NCBI GenBank assembly: GCA_049514435.1
Contig: JBEKVB010000001.1
Coordinates: forward strand, 1-64,000
Reading direction: 5' to 3'
Length of the DNA: 64,000 bases
DNA from: UBA4810 sp002479215
Lineage (GTDB): Bacteria; Desulfobacterota; Syntrophia; Syntrophales; Smithellaceae
Below, piece after piece: positions 24,397 through 33,600 of the stretch; within the stretch, counting starts at the first letter, position 1; the number at the start of each line of letters is the position of its first letter. Below the pieces are notes generated by a model. It was not told where the DNA came from. It did no database searches and saw only the letters and a program-made list of their open reading frames with translations. The position numbers and the translations under genes are program-made.

Positions 24397-25938
24397 TTAA
24401 CTACTGCCTTGTCTTTTTGAGGTATGGTCCTTCCCCAGATAGAAATTGATCCAGGATGAGGTTTGATAAAGATCCCAGTTGCAGGGCGGAACAATGCCAT
24501 TATCGAGTTGCAATTCCTCCCCGTGTTTCTTCAACCGGGCATAGGCCCGGACATAGACGCACTGCTTCTTTCCGGGATAGACTTCGCACCATCCCTCGAA
24601 GCTCCCGCCGCAGGCCCCGTTGCGCTGGTTCTTCGGGCATTGCGACATCGGGCAGAGGTAGGCCACATCGATGAGGGCGCAGTCCCCACAGTCCTTGCAG
24701 TCAAAGAGCACGACCTTGGTCCAGTGTTCCAGTTTGTGAAAAATGCCCTCCATCTTTGTCCCTGTCACTCTGCCGCTCAGTCTCTTCATGACGCCGTAAA
24801 GTTTCTTTTCCGGTTCAAACAGAAGTTTATGAGAGAGCCTAGATACCCCATAGGAACATTCGACTTGAGCATCGAGCGGCCGAAACTGTCGTTGGGTCGG
24901 TTTCTCCCGGTTGAGGCCCGTAGCCGGATCGAACTCGAAGTAATAAAAACCGTTGGGAAGGGGATAGTCGAAGTACCGGACCAAGTTGGTCCATTGGGAA
25001 GTGAGCTCTTCTCCCTGCCGGATAATCTCTTCCACCTGTTCATATTTGATATCGTGCCCGCCGATATGGACCCCGCTGTAGCCCATCCCCTTCAGGATTG
25101 CGTACATCCGGGCGGCGCGCAGGATTCTGGCTCCTTCTCCCTTATCGGGATCGCTTCGCTCCCGATCCAACTCCGCCAAGAGTTTATCCGTAACGACGGA
25201 GCCGGGCAGTTCGTTGCGGTTCATCATTTTAGCCGCACCGTACGGAAGGATATAAATGTTTCCCATAAGCGGAATGTTAAGACCGCTGAGTTGCATAAAG
25301 AGGAAGACTTCATGAAATTTTCGGGCATCGTATCCCAGTTGCGTAATGATGAATTGAGCACCGGCAGCGATCTTCTTTTTCAGTTTGTAATACTGGACCA
25401 TCTGCTCTGCTTCGGTCGCCTTAAAGGGAGAAACGACAGCTCCGGGGAAAAAATCGCTGGGTTGGTGATGGACATCACCTTTGAGCCCGGGATATGTAAG
25501 CCCCCGGTTCATGTCCGATATCAGTTGCAGGGTGTGGATTGGATCCAGGTCAAAGACCGGAGCAGGTTTCCCCAGGTAGCCCGACACTGGGTAATCGCCG
25601 CTCATGACCAGGAGGTTTCTGACCCCTGCCCGATCCAGGGCATAAAGTTGGCTTTCGATTTGATTGCGGTTCTTGTCTTTGCAGGTAAAATGGACGAGGG
25701 GCTCGATGCCCAGTTTCAGAATTTCGCTGCCTATGAAATCGGCAGACATAGCCGGGGTTCCCCCCGGATTGTCTGTAACGGTGAGGGCAGAGATCTTTCC
25801 CCCGTGAGAGGCCTGTTTGGCCAGGGCCAGGGCCTTTTCCTGGGCCGCTTCTCTTGCACCTCTTCCCGGCACCAGTTCCCAGGTGACCGGAAAAATGGAG
25901 GGATTCAATAAAGCCTCTTTAAAACGATTTTCCCGCAT
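24397..25938 (-). CDS. metF: Methylenetetrahydrofolate reductase, MetF fused to a MetV-like C-terminal domain
   Basis: It likely interconverts methylene- and methyl-tetrahydrofolate (Wood-Ljungdahl methyl branch or methionine supply). From ATG 25938 (MRENRFKEALLNPSIFPVTWE), with AAGGA upstream, it is 513 aa. The N-terminal 300 residues are the MTHFR TIM barrel (FPVTWELVPGRG, LTVTDNPGG, VMSGDYP, QLGYDARKF). The C-terminal 170 residues are the Cys-rich MTHFR_C/MetV-type domain, with CKDCGDC and CPMSQCPKNQRNGACGG near 411-440. In acetogens this domain is often a separate subunit; here both parts are one polypeptide. It has no folate-pathway neighbours. Confidence 0.9.
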   Translation of the reverse strand: MRENRFKEALLNPSIFPVTWELVPGRGAREAAQEKALALAKQASHGGKISALTVTDNPGGTPAMSADFIGSEILKLGIEPLVHFTCKDKNRNQIESQLYALDRAGVRNLLVMSGDYPVSGYLGKPAPVFDLDPIHTLQLISDMNRGLTYPGLKGDVHHQPSDFFPGAVVSPFKATEAEQMVQYYKLKKKIAAGAQFIITQLGYDARKFHEVFLFMQLSGLNIPLMGNIYILPYGAAKMMNRNELPGSVVTDKLLAELDRERSDPDKGEGARILRAARMYAILKGMGYSGVHIGGHDIKYEQVEEIIRQGEELTSQWTNLVRYFDYPLPNGFYYFEFDPATGLNREKPTQRQFRPLDAQVECSYGVSRLSHKLLFEPEKKLYGVMKRLSGRVTGTKMEGIFHKLEHWTKVVLFDCKDCGDCALIDVAYLCPMSQCPKNQRNGACGGSFEGWCEVYPGKKQCVYVRAYARLKKHGEELQLDNGIVPPCNWDLYQTSSWINFYLGKDHTSKRQGSS

Positions 25939-26054
25939 AGATATCCTTGGCCACTCCTTGATTCTCTGCGGGAAAATGGCATTATAAAAAGTACTTGTCA
26001 ATATCTTTTCTATCTAGCGGTTGCAGTTCCTGAATAAATTTGCTATTTTAAGGC

Positions 26055-27647
26055 ATGATGAATAAAGCAAAAAAGCTTTTAAAGAAAATTATTTATTGTC
26101 TGACTATTACAGTACTGGCCTTGATATACAGTAATTGTTATGCGTCCGTAGAAATATCGAATGTTCGTTACTGGACAGCGCCTGATCATACGAGAATTGT
26201 TCTGGATGTGGATAAAGAAACAGTTTGTGATGTTAAGGAAAGCGAAAACCTGCTTGTTTTAAATTTTAAGGATGCCTCCTTAAATAAATCGATACCGAGT
26301 GAAATCATCTTAAATAAACCGGGGATTAAAAAGCTTGTTTTTTATCATATTGATAAAGGCGGTGTAAAAATTGAATTAATTTTGGATAAATACCGGAAAG
26401 CGGAGGTCTTTAAGTTAAAAAAGTTTCAGGATAGACCTGACCGGGTTGTCGTGGATATATTTTTGCAGGTAGCTCCTGTGGAAGAAATTGCCGAAGAGCA
26501 GATGCCGATGCTGAAGCAGAAAAAAATTATTGTAATTGATCCCGGGCATGGCGGTGATGATCCGGGTGCTGTAGCCAGGAAGGGGGTTTATGAAAAAAAT
26601 ATTGTACTTTCGATCAGCCGCGAAATTAAAAAAGAAATTAATAAAATGCCGGGGTACCGCGCGGTCTTAACACGTGAAGGAGACTATTACGTCTCTTTTA
26701 ACAAGAGGCTGAAAATAGCCAAGAATTTAGATGCCAGCCTGTTTATCAGCGTCCATGCGGATGCCGCCAGAAACCGTAAAGCCAAAGGCAGCTCGGTGTA
26801 CTGTCTATCAACCAGCGGCGCCAGCAATGAAGCCGCCAAACTATTGGCTAATAATGAAAACTTGTCGGATATAATTGGCGGTGTGCCCAATGGCGAGGGC
26901 AAGAATGAATCCGGCCTGATTATTCTGAACATGTTTCAAACAAATACAATTAATTTGTCGAGAACTTATGCCGATACTTTAATGAATCATCTCAACAGCA
27001 TTAATTCTTTAAAATATAAAAGCGTTCAGGAAGCGCCTTTTAATGTATTGAAGTTGCCCGATATCCCGGCAGTTTTAATCGAGACGGCATACATATCAAA
27101 TCCGCAGGAAGAAAATTTGTTAAGAAGCCGCAATTTTCAGAAGAAACTGGCAGTAGCTGTTGCCTCTTCAGTGAAAGAGTATTTATCCGGGACTGCTTCC
27201 ATCAGTCCAAGCAATGATGCACTAAAGAATAACTATGAAATTAATGACGCGGTTGAAAAACAAGCGGTAAGAAAAAATAAAGAGATAACTACAATCTATT
27301 ACGAAATAAAACGTGGTGATACGCTTCATTCCGTGGCACAGCATTGTAATACAAAAGTCGCCGTTCTCTTAAAGCTCAATAACTTGAAATTAAAAGATCA
27401 GCTTTTTGTCGGCCGGAAAATATTGGTGCCGGCGAATAAAACAGGCGATAATGAATTTGCCGCATCAAGTCAAAAGAACAAATATAGCAATCGGAAAAAG
27501 CCTTCCAGGATTTATAAGGTGCAAAAAGGAGACACTATTTTTTCTTTGGCCAAACAAAATTCCATAACGGTTCAAGAATTATGTAAACTCAATAATATGA
27601 AGAGTAGTAGTCCCTTATTATATGGGCAAAAAATAAAGCTGCCTTAA
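26055..27647 (+). CDS. amiC: N-acetylmuramoyl-L-alanine amidase with AMIN and two LysM domains
   Basis: It cleaves the amide bond between peptide and glycan in murein during cell separation. The 530 aa have a signal peptide (1-30, ending CYA), an AMIN domain (about 33-135), an Amidase_3 catalytic domain (158-375) with zinc and catalytic residues His165, Glu180, His234 and Glu343 (DPGHGG, YEKN, SVHAD, IET), and two LysM repeats (about 417-460 and 487-530) for murein binding. AAGG lies close to the ATG. A TTGCAG-17-TATTTT promoter-like pair (26021-26049) would give almost no leader, so it is doubtful. Confidence 0.94.
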   Translation: MMNKAKKLLKKIIYCLTITVLALIYSNCYASVEISNVRYWTAPDHTRIVLDVDKETVCDVKESENLLVLNFKDASLNKSIPSEIILNKPGIKKLVFYHIDKGGVKIELILDKYRKAEVFKLKKFQDRPDRVVVDIFLQVAPVEEIAEEQMPMLKQKKIIVIDPGHGGDDPGAVARKGVYEKNIVLSISREIKKEINKMPGYRAVLTREGDYYVSFNKRLKIAKNLDASLFISVHADAARNRKAKGSSVYCLSTSGASNEAAKLLANNENLSDIIGGVPNGEGKNESGLIILNMFQTNTINLSRTYADTLMNHLNSINSLKYKSVQEAPFNVLKLPDIPAVLIETAYISNPQEENLLRSRNFQKKLAVAVASSVKEYLSGTASISPSNDALKNNYEINDAVEKQAVRKNKEITTIYYEIKRGDTLHSVAQHCNTKVAVLLKLNNLKLKDQLFVGRKILVPANKTGDNEFAASSQKNKYSNRKKPSRIYKVQKGDTIFSLAKQNSITVQELCKLNNMKSSSPLLYGQKIKLP

Positions 27648-27654
27648 ATTGAAA

Positions 27655-28446
27655 TTATTTATTAGGAACGCAGGCGAGCATATCTTGCAGCTTAATTTCG
27701 GGATGATGGTAGCGTTTTTTCTCTGTAGTATTTTTGCCGTATTGAATTGCTTCTTCCGGACACCATTGGAGACAGGCAAAACATTGTTCGCAATGGTGCT
27801 GCCAGGCAGGCTTGCCTTCGCTCATCAATATATTTTGCACCGGGCAGATTTTTTCGCATATCAGGCAGCCGGTACATTTAGCGTCAGCCCAAAACGATTT
27901 ATCCATTTTTGGTATTTGCGGAAAAGACATTCGATATAATGCCGAAAACAAAATATTTTGCCATAATGGGCCCTTGTCAGGATTTCTTGCTTCTTTAGCT
28001 TTGATAATAGCTGAAATAAGGCCGATTTTTTTGAGGGCTTCGTTGGATTTTTTTTGCTGCTTTTCTTGTGCAGGAGCACCTACCCAGGGTATATAATTAC
28101 TGGGTAAGTTGATGGAGAATCCCGCGGAAAGATTAAGACCCCTTGCCTGCATCATTTTCTTCAGTTGAAGCAAAGTGGCGGCAACCTGACCGGCATTAGC
28201 CGCTATCGCGAAATAATAATTTGCCGGTTTCACTTCCAAACGGTTGACAAAATCAATGACCAGCGAAGGCATACCCCAAATGTGTACGGGAAAGACAAGG
28301 CCGATATTTTCCGCTTGCGGGTGAATTGATCCTTGGCCTGTAAGTGTCAGGGGATAAAGTTCAGTGTTTCCTAACTGCTCGGAGAGCTTTCTCGCCGTCC
28401 ATAAAGAATTGCCTGTTCCGGTATAAAAATAAATTACAGTTTTCAT
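27655..28446 (-). CDS. EFR1-type flavodoxin/ferredoxin fusion
   Basis: A cytosolic electron-transfer protein of 263 aa. The N-terminal flavodoxin-like domain (1-150) begins with the FMN loop YFYTGTGNS (6-14). The C-terminal part has two 4Fe-4S motifs: Cys191, 194, 197, 201 and Cys219, 222, 225, 229. It converges on amiC with only 7 nt between stops. Redox partners are not evident from the neighbours. Confidence 0.9.
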   Translation of the reverse strand: MKTVIYFYTGTGNSLWTARKLSEQLGNTELYPLTLTGQGSIHPQAENIGLVFPVHIWGMPSLVIDFVNRLEVKPANYYFAIAANAGQVAATLLQLKKMMQARGLNLSAGFSINLPSNYIPWVGAPAQEKQQKKSNEALKKIGLISAIIKAKEARNPDKGPLWQNILFSALYRMSFPQIPKMDKSFWADAKCTGCLICEKICPVQNILMSEGKPAWQHHCEQCFACLQWCPEEAIQYGKNTTEKKRYHHPEIKLQDMLACVPNK

Positions 28447-28455
28447 TTGTTTTTC

Positions 28456-28935
28456 TTAAGGAGTAAGTTGCAAAGCCCGATTGTAAACGCTTTCCGAAAA
28501 TCCATATACTTGAGTTCTGTTGATAATTGCAAAGGGGACATCTACGCTGTCATCTATTTCCTTTCTTTGCGCCACAGCGTCCTTATCTTTATCCATATTG
28601 TATTCTTTAAAAGGAATTTTTTTGGATTTTAGGAATTCGCGCGCCTTATCGCAATCTTTGCATTCATCTTTGGTATAAAGAATTACTTCCGGATTCTTAT
28701 TCTTTTTTGATTTGGAATCTTTAAAAGGTGTTCCTTGCTCCTCCTCGCCTTGCTGTGTGGAGGTATTATCATCTTGATATTTGTGAACTTCAACATTCTT
28801 GGAGGATTTGTCGGGAGGCGGATAGTCTGTTATATGAACAGCTCCAGTTTCATCTTCCCATTTATAAAAATCGGCGTTTGCTGTTCCATAAAAAAAGAAA
28901 ACCAATGTCATCAAAAACAGTAGATATTTTGTCAT
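28456..28935 (-). CDS. Exported DUF4124-glutaredoxin fusion protein
   Basis: The 159 aa start with a signal peptide (1-21, ending ANA), followed by a DUF4124 domain (FYKWEDETGAVHITDYPP, 23-40), a polar linker (about 50-80) and a glutaredoxin-like domain (82-155) with redox motif CKDC (92-95) and the cis-Pro loop VPFAII. Such fusions are seen in proteobacteria and probably act on thiols in the periplasm. It ends 10 nt before the EFR1 gene, so the two may be co-transcribed. Confidence 0.85.
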   Translation of the reverse strand: MTKYLLFLMTLVFFFYGTANADFYKWEDETGAVHITDYPPPDKSSKNVEVHKYQDDNTSTQQGEEEQGTPFKDSKSKKNKNPEVILYTKDECKDCDKAREFLKSKKIPFKEYNMDKDKDAVAQRKEIDDSVDVPFAIINRTQVYGFSESVYNRALQLTP

Positions 28936-29180
28936 GAATGCCTCCCATCCTTAAACATAAAGTCACTCCAGAAACCTATTCGGTGGAAAAAACATATTAA
29001 ATTATTTAATAAAAATAGCTTAAAAGTCTCAATATTTTCAATTTAAAGTAAATTGCAAGAATTACATTTTATATTCTGTATTATATTCTACTGGATTTGT
29101 TTATAAATTGCAATTTAATACATTGATTTTTATTATATAACGGTTATCTTAAACAGAGAAATGTCTAGCAAGGAGTTATT

Positions 29181-30323
29181 ATGTTTGGTCGTTCAGTAAG
29201 ACTTTTTAACATTTTAGGATTTGAAATTAAAATTGATATCAGCTGGCTGATTTTAGCAGCTCTGGTAACCTGGTCGCTGGCCAGCGGTCTATTTCCTGAA
29301 TATTACAAAGATCTCCCCCGTGCATCTTACTGGTGGATGGGTGTAGCTGGCGCGGCAGGACTTTTTCTTTCTATTGTTTTTCATGAATTAGCTCATTCTC
29401 TTGTAGCCAGAAATTTCGGTATTTCCATGAAGGGTATAACTTTGTTTATTTTTGGCGGTGTCGCCGAAATGGAAGATGATCCGCCTAACCCCAGAACTGA
29501 ATTTTTCATGGCTATCGTCGGACCTTTGTCAAGCGCGGCTATTAGTTTATTTTTGTTTTTGATAATATTTTGGGGAAAGGAAAGAGGCTGGCCGGTGACA
29601 ATCAACGGAGTGTTGGCTTATCTGGCTTGGCTAAATATTGTTCTGGCAGTTTTTAATTTACTGCCTGCTTTTCCTTTGGATGGCGGAAGAGTATTGCGTT
29701 CGGCATTGTGGAGTTGGAAAAAAAATTTACGTTGGGCAACGGCAATCGCCGCGAAAGTGGGGTCAGGCTTAGGAATTTCATTAATAATCCTCGGAGTAAT
29801 TTCCCTATTCATGGGCAATTTTGTCGGTGGCCTGTGGTGGTTTATGATCGGATTATTCATGCGGTCCACCGCGCAAAGATCCTATCAGCAACTTTTAGCG
29901 CGCGGTCTTTTTCACGCCAAAAAAGTAAAAGACCTGATGGTAAGGAATCCTCTGACGGTGCCGCGTTCTATATCGCTTACGGAATTCGTTAATGAGTATG
30001 TATATAAACACCATTTCCAGATGTACCCGGTACTTTCATTGGGGAGATTGACCGGCTGTATTTCCGTGAACCAAGTGGCGGCGACGCCGCGCGAAGAATG
30101 GTCGACGCAAACGGTAGGGGCTATTGCCTTGCCTTGCAATGAAGAGACAACGGTCGGGCCGGAGGACGACGCCAACAAAGCATTGGAAGTTATGAACCGG
30201 ACAGGTAATAGTCGGTTGATGGTTGTCGATGGGGATCAGCTTGTGGGCATTATCGCGCTTAAGGATATGCTGACACTTTTGTCCCTGAAAATGGAACTAA
30301 ACGATTTAGAAAAAAGCAGTTAA
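29181..30323 (+). CDS. Site-2-type (M50) membrane zinc protease with CBS pair
   Basis: This intramembrane metalloprotease family cleaves membrane-bound regulators. The 380 aa have about six membrane helices; the zinc motif is HELAH (68-72), with the second ligand region NLLPAFPLDGGR (159-170, Asp167). A cytosolic pair of CBS domains (about 240-375) follows and could sense adenine nucleotides. AAGGAG precedes the ATG at 29181. It is followed 14 nt later by a DUF2892 gene, probably in the same transcript. No anti-sigma factor is nearby, so its target is unknown. Confidence 0.92.
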   Translation: MFGRSVRLFNILGFEIKIDISWLILAALVTWSLASGLFPEYYKDLPRASYWWMGVAGAAGLFLSIVFHELAHSLVARNFGISMKGITLFIFGGVAEMEDDPPNPRTEFFMAIVGPLSSAAISLFLFLIIFWGKERGWPVTINGVLAYLAWLNIVLAVFNLLPAFPLDGGRVLRSALWSWKKNLRWATAIAAKVGSGLGISLIILGVISLFMGNFVGGLWWFMIGLFMRSTAQRSYQQLLARGLFHAKKVKDLMVRNPLTVPRSISLTEFVNEYVYKHHFQMYPVLSLGRLTGCISVNQVAATPREEWSTQTVGAIALPCNEETTVGPEDDANKALEVMNRTGNSRLMVVDGDQLVGIIALKDMLTLLSLKMELNDLEKSS

Positions 30324-30337
30324 GCGGAGGAAATATT

Positions 30338-30523
30338 ATGATTTGTAATGTAGGGAAGACGGATAAAATTATTCGTTGGATTATTGGTATTGTAATAGCT
30401 GTCCTTGGTTTATATTATAAGAGCTGGTGGGGACTTTTGGCTATCATTCCAATAGCAACGGCGATCTTCGGTTTTTGTACTCTTTACATCCCTTTCAAGA
30501 TTAATACCTGTAAGAAGGGATAG
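30338..30523 (+). CDS. DUF2892 small inner-membrane protein
   Basis: A 61-aa protein with two membrane helices (about 13-30 and 33-52). It starts MICNVGKTDKIIRWIIGI, the typical DUF2892 opening, also found as the membrane tail of YgaP-like rhodaneses. GCGGAGG lies before the ATG. Probably co-expressed with the M50 protease. Function unknown. Confidence 0.85.
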   Translation: MICNVGKTDKIIRWIIGIVIAVLGLYYKSWWGLLAIIPIATAIFGFCTLYIPFKINTCKKG

Positions 30524-30600
30524 TAAAAGATTGCTCAATCCCGCGATGATAAGAATAAGTTGCATGTAAGGCAACTGGGAGGTGATCAGCCAACGAATAT

Positions 30601-33600
30601 TTATGGCTGGGCCTGATGGCGGGGATAAAAGTATTTTGCCGTGTAGTTTTTACGAGGGAATTTAATATACGGCCTGATTTTCTGGTTGATGTTTTTGCCG
30701 GTACCGTCATAGTTGAGGGTGACAACGGGAATCCCAGTGTATTCTTCAATGCGCGGCGCCATTGCCTCTGTAATCAGGCCGGCACAGCAAAAAGCGGGAT
30801 TGGTCTGCACGAACAAAGATATATCGGGGTAATGGCGAACCAGCGCAGCAATTTTGAGCAGGTTGTCGGCTGATTCTCCGCACTGTTGTACTTTTACATT
30901 GAACACGTCATATATTTCTTTGTAATGAATATCAGTTCCGAGAGAAGGCTCATTGAGCAGCTCGTTAAACAATTTATAATAGCTTTTTTCCAATTGATTC
31001 ACTAGAGCGATCAGGGTTTTGGTATAGATGACATCGAGGAATTCTCCTTCCAGAAACCAGCGCCGCATATAAGGATTGGCGATAATTTTAGCGAATTCAT
31101 TAAAGGGAGTGGTTATCACTTCGCCGCCGTATTCTTCGATGCAATGAATCAGGTTTTGATTGAAGATGTCATTATCCCGGGCGTACAAATCGCCGAAGAT
31201 CGCAACCTTAGGGCGTTTTTCGGGAAGTGTTTCAATCTTTTTAAAAAGGCTCATAACTTTGGCCACGTCATCATCCTTGTTTCTTCCGCCCAGCAAGGTA
31301 TTATAGAGAATATTCAGTGACTGGGCCATAACTTTGTCCGTCATTCCCTTTTCTTTTTCATAAGGCCTTATCTTACAGCCGATTTTTCGCAGCATTCCGC
31401 CGAACATGTACGCAAAGTAAGCTTCGATTGACGCCTGGATGGATATATCTTCCATAGATATCTCTCCGACATAAACTTCCACCTTCTCTAAGCCGTTGCC
31501 GGTTGATTCCATGATACCCTTGATCAACTGAGGAAACATTCTGATGTTGCAGGCAACATGGCTTTCAAAGCACCAGACAGCAGTTTGCGCGGGATCAAGA
31601 ATGTTTTCTTCAATATAATCCATGTAGCTCTGCGCGATGAGATTAACAGGAAGGCATTGTCCCGTATTTGTCCGCAGACCGCGTTGAATTACTTTTTCGG
31701 TCAGCGGCGCCAAGCGCGCGTCGATTCCCTCTTTAATAAATACGGCTTCTATTAATTTTGAGTTGAGCGGATCAAAATCGGGGAAAAGCAATGTCTTATT
31801 TTTTATTCTATTTACACTCTCGGAATTAAGGGGCAGCACGCGGGAGGAAACCAGGCGAAGAGTTTTATTTTTGTCGTGATTACGAAACGACCTTACGGCA
31901 GCCTCAATACGGGTTTCGTAACCGACATTGGAATCATGCTCATCGAGCTCCAGGATCAGATAGGGTTTACCGTATTTGTCCATGATGCGTTTAAAATATT
32001 CAATAGTGAATGAATCGGGACCGCATTTAAACGATGTTACATAAACCGGATAAAGCCCCGGTGTGTGTGCTGCATAAAGAGCGGCCTTTAAAATTATGGC
32101 CGCATAGTTCCAATGTAATCTTTTAAGCAACGGATCAATCTCGGATAAATCATTGTTATCGATGGGCAGCATATCCTGATAGAAAGCTTTGATATTGAGA
32201 TTGCTTAAAATGTCCGGTATCCCTTTATTCATTGTATTTTGTAACAACGAATATGGCCTGCCGAGTAGTGCCACGCTTATATCATCACTGCGGGGCATTT
32301 CGCGTTCGTAAATATTGATTATATTTTCGAGGCCTTCGTTATAAAACGAAAGTGCTGCTTCATAGGCGTTATAAATTTCCCAGTAGCTGGCTTTTAAAAT
32401 AGGTTTCAATAATGAGAACATTTCGATCCGTGATTGGAAGGAATGATGGTCGATAACGGGCATTATTGCTTTATTTTTTAAATGCAGGCTTTTGATGCCG
32501 GCGGCGAGAGTCGCCGCGAACTGTGTATAGTAGCAGTAATATCTGTAAGCTTCTTCTTTTGGCTTTGTTGCTTCCAGATAGATGGGAAGAAAAACATAAT
32601 CGCATTTATCGACAAGATTTTGCACATGGCCGAAAAACGCATTCATCGGGGCACAGAATTCAGCTCCGGAAATTTTTTTACCGGACTTAACTGCGTTTTT
32701 GAAATTATCATCTGTTATTGTTTCCACGTCGAGTGTGGCGAAAAAATGTTTCCATAGAGGCATTTCTTCGGCTAGATAAAGCGCGTTCGGAATGCCTATC
32801 TTTACCGGCTTCTTGAACGGAGACTGCTTTTTTGTTGTGAGGAAAACTTTGTTTCTTTCTTTGATCAACTCATAGTGACGTTTTGCCGGTCCGACATAAT
32901 GTTTCGTGTCGTAATCGCGTCCGCAAAGAAATCCAAAAGCGACTGTTTCCCCCTGTACGGCTACCTTGTTTATTTTGCAGTTATTATGACAGAGCTCGCA
33001 AATTTCATTTTCCACAGGAATTGATTTTTTATAAAGCGACAAGCCGCGAAATTCCGAATTCTTTACAGCATTTTCTGCAAGGATCAAAGCGCTTCCCAGA
33101 GCCCCCGTCAAATGGCAGAACTGAGAAACGAATATTGGTTTTTTCAAACGGTGTTCAAAGGCGGCAATGAGCGCCTTATTGCGGGCTGTCGCGCCCTGAA
33201 AACAAATCCTCTCACCGATATTGGCTTCCACGGCAACCTTAGCCAGATAGTTTTCGCAAACCGAATGCAATACGCTGGCGAGCACTTCGTCAACGGAATA
33301 TCCTTCAGTGAGATAATTGTTGATGTCGCGTTCCATAAAAACTGTGCAACGGTCGCTGGAAATCGGGGCGGGCGTATTGATAGCTCTTTCGGCATATTCG
33401 GTAAGCGGCACATCCAGCTTTATTGCTTGCTCTTCGATAAAACTGCCTGTTCCCGCGGCGCAGACATTATTCATGACCGAGGAGGTGACCATACCGTTTT
33501 TCATGGTGGTGAATTTAGAATCCTGTCCGCCGATTTCAATGATGGTGTCAGCGAGATTATCGAGTTCATAGGCGGCGCGGGCATGAGCGGTGATCTCATC

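Noticed and set aside
24463..25911. A 482-codon open frame on the strand opposite metF
   Set aside because: It lies wholly antisense to the well-supported metF gene, has no recognisable motif, and its openness follows from the codon bias of metF.
26021..26049. Promoter TTGCAG-17-TATTTT for the amidase gene
   Set aside because: It would place the transcription start at the start codon itself, leaving no leader although an AAGG ribosome site is present.
30540..30590. GTTGC/GCAAC hairpin between the DUF2892 and CoA activase genes
   Set aside because: The stem is only five base pairs and no T-run follows on either strand, so I do not call it a terminator.
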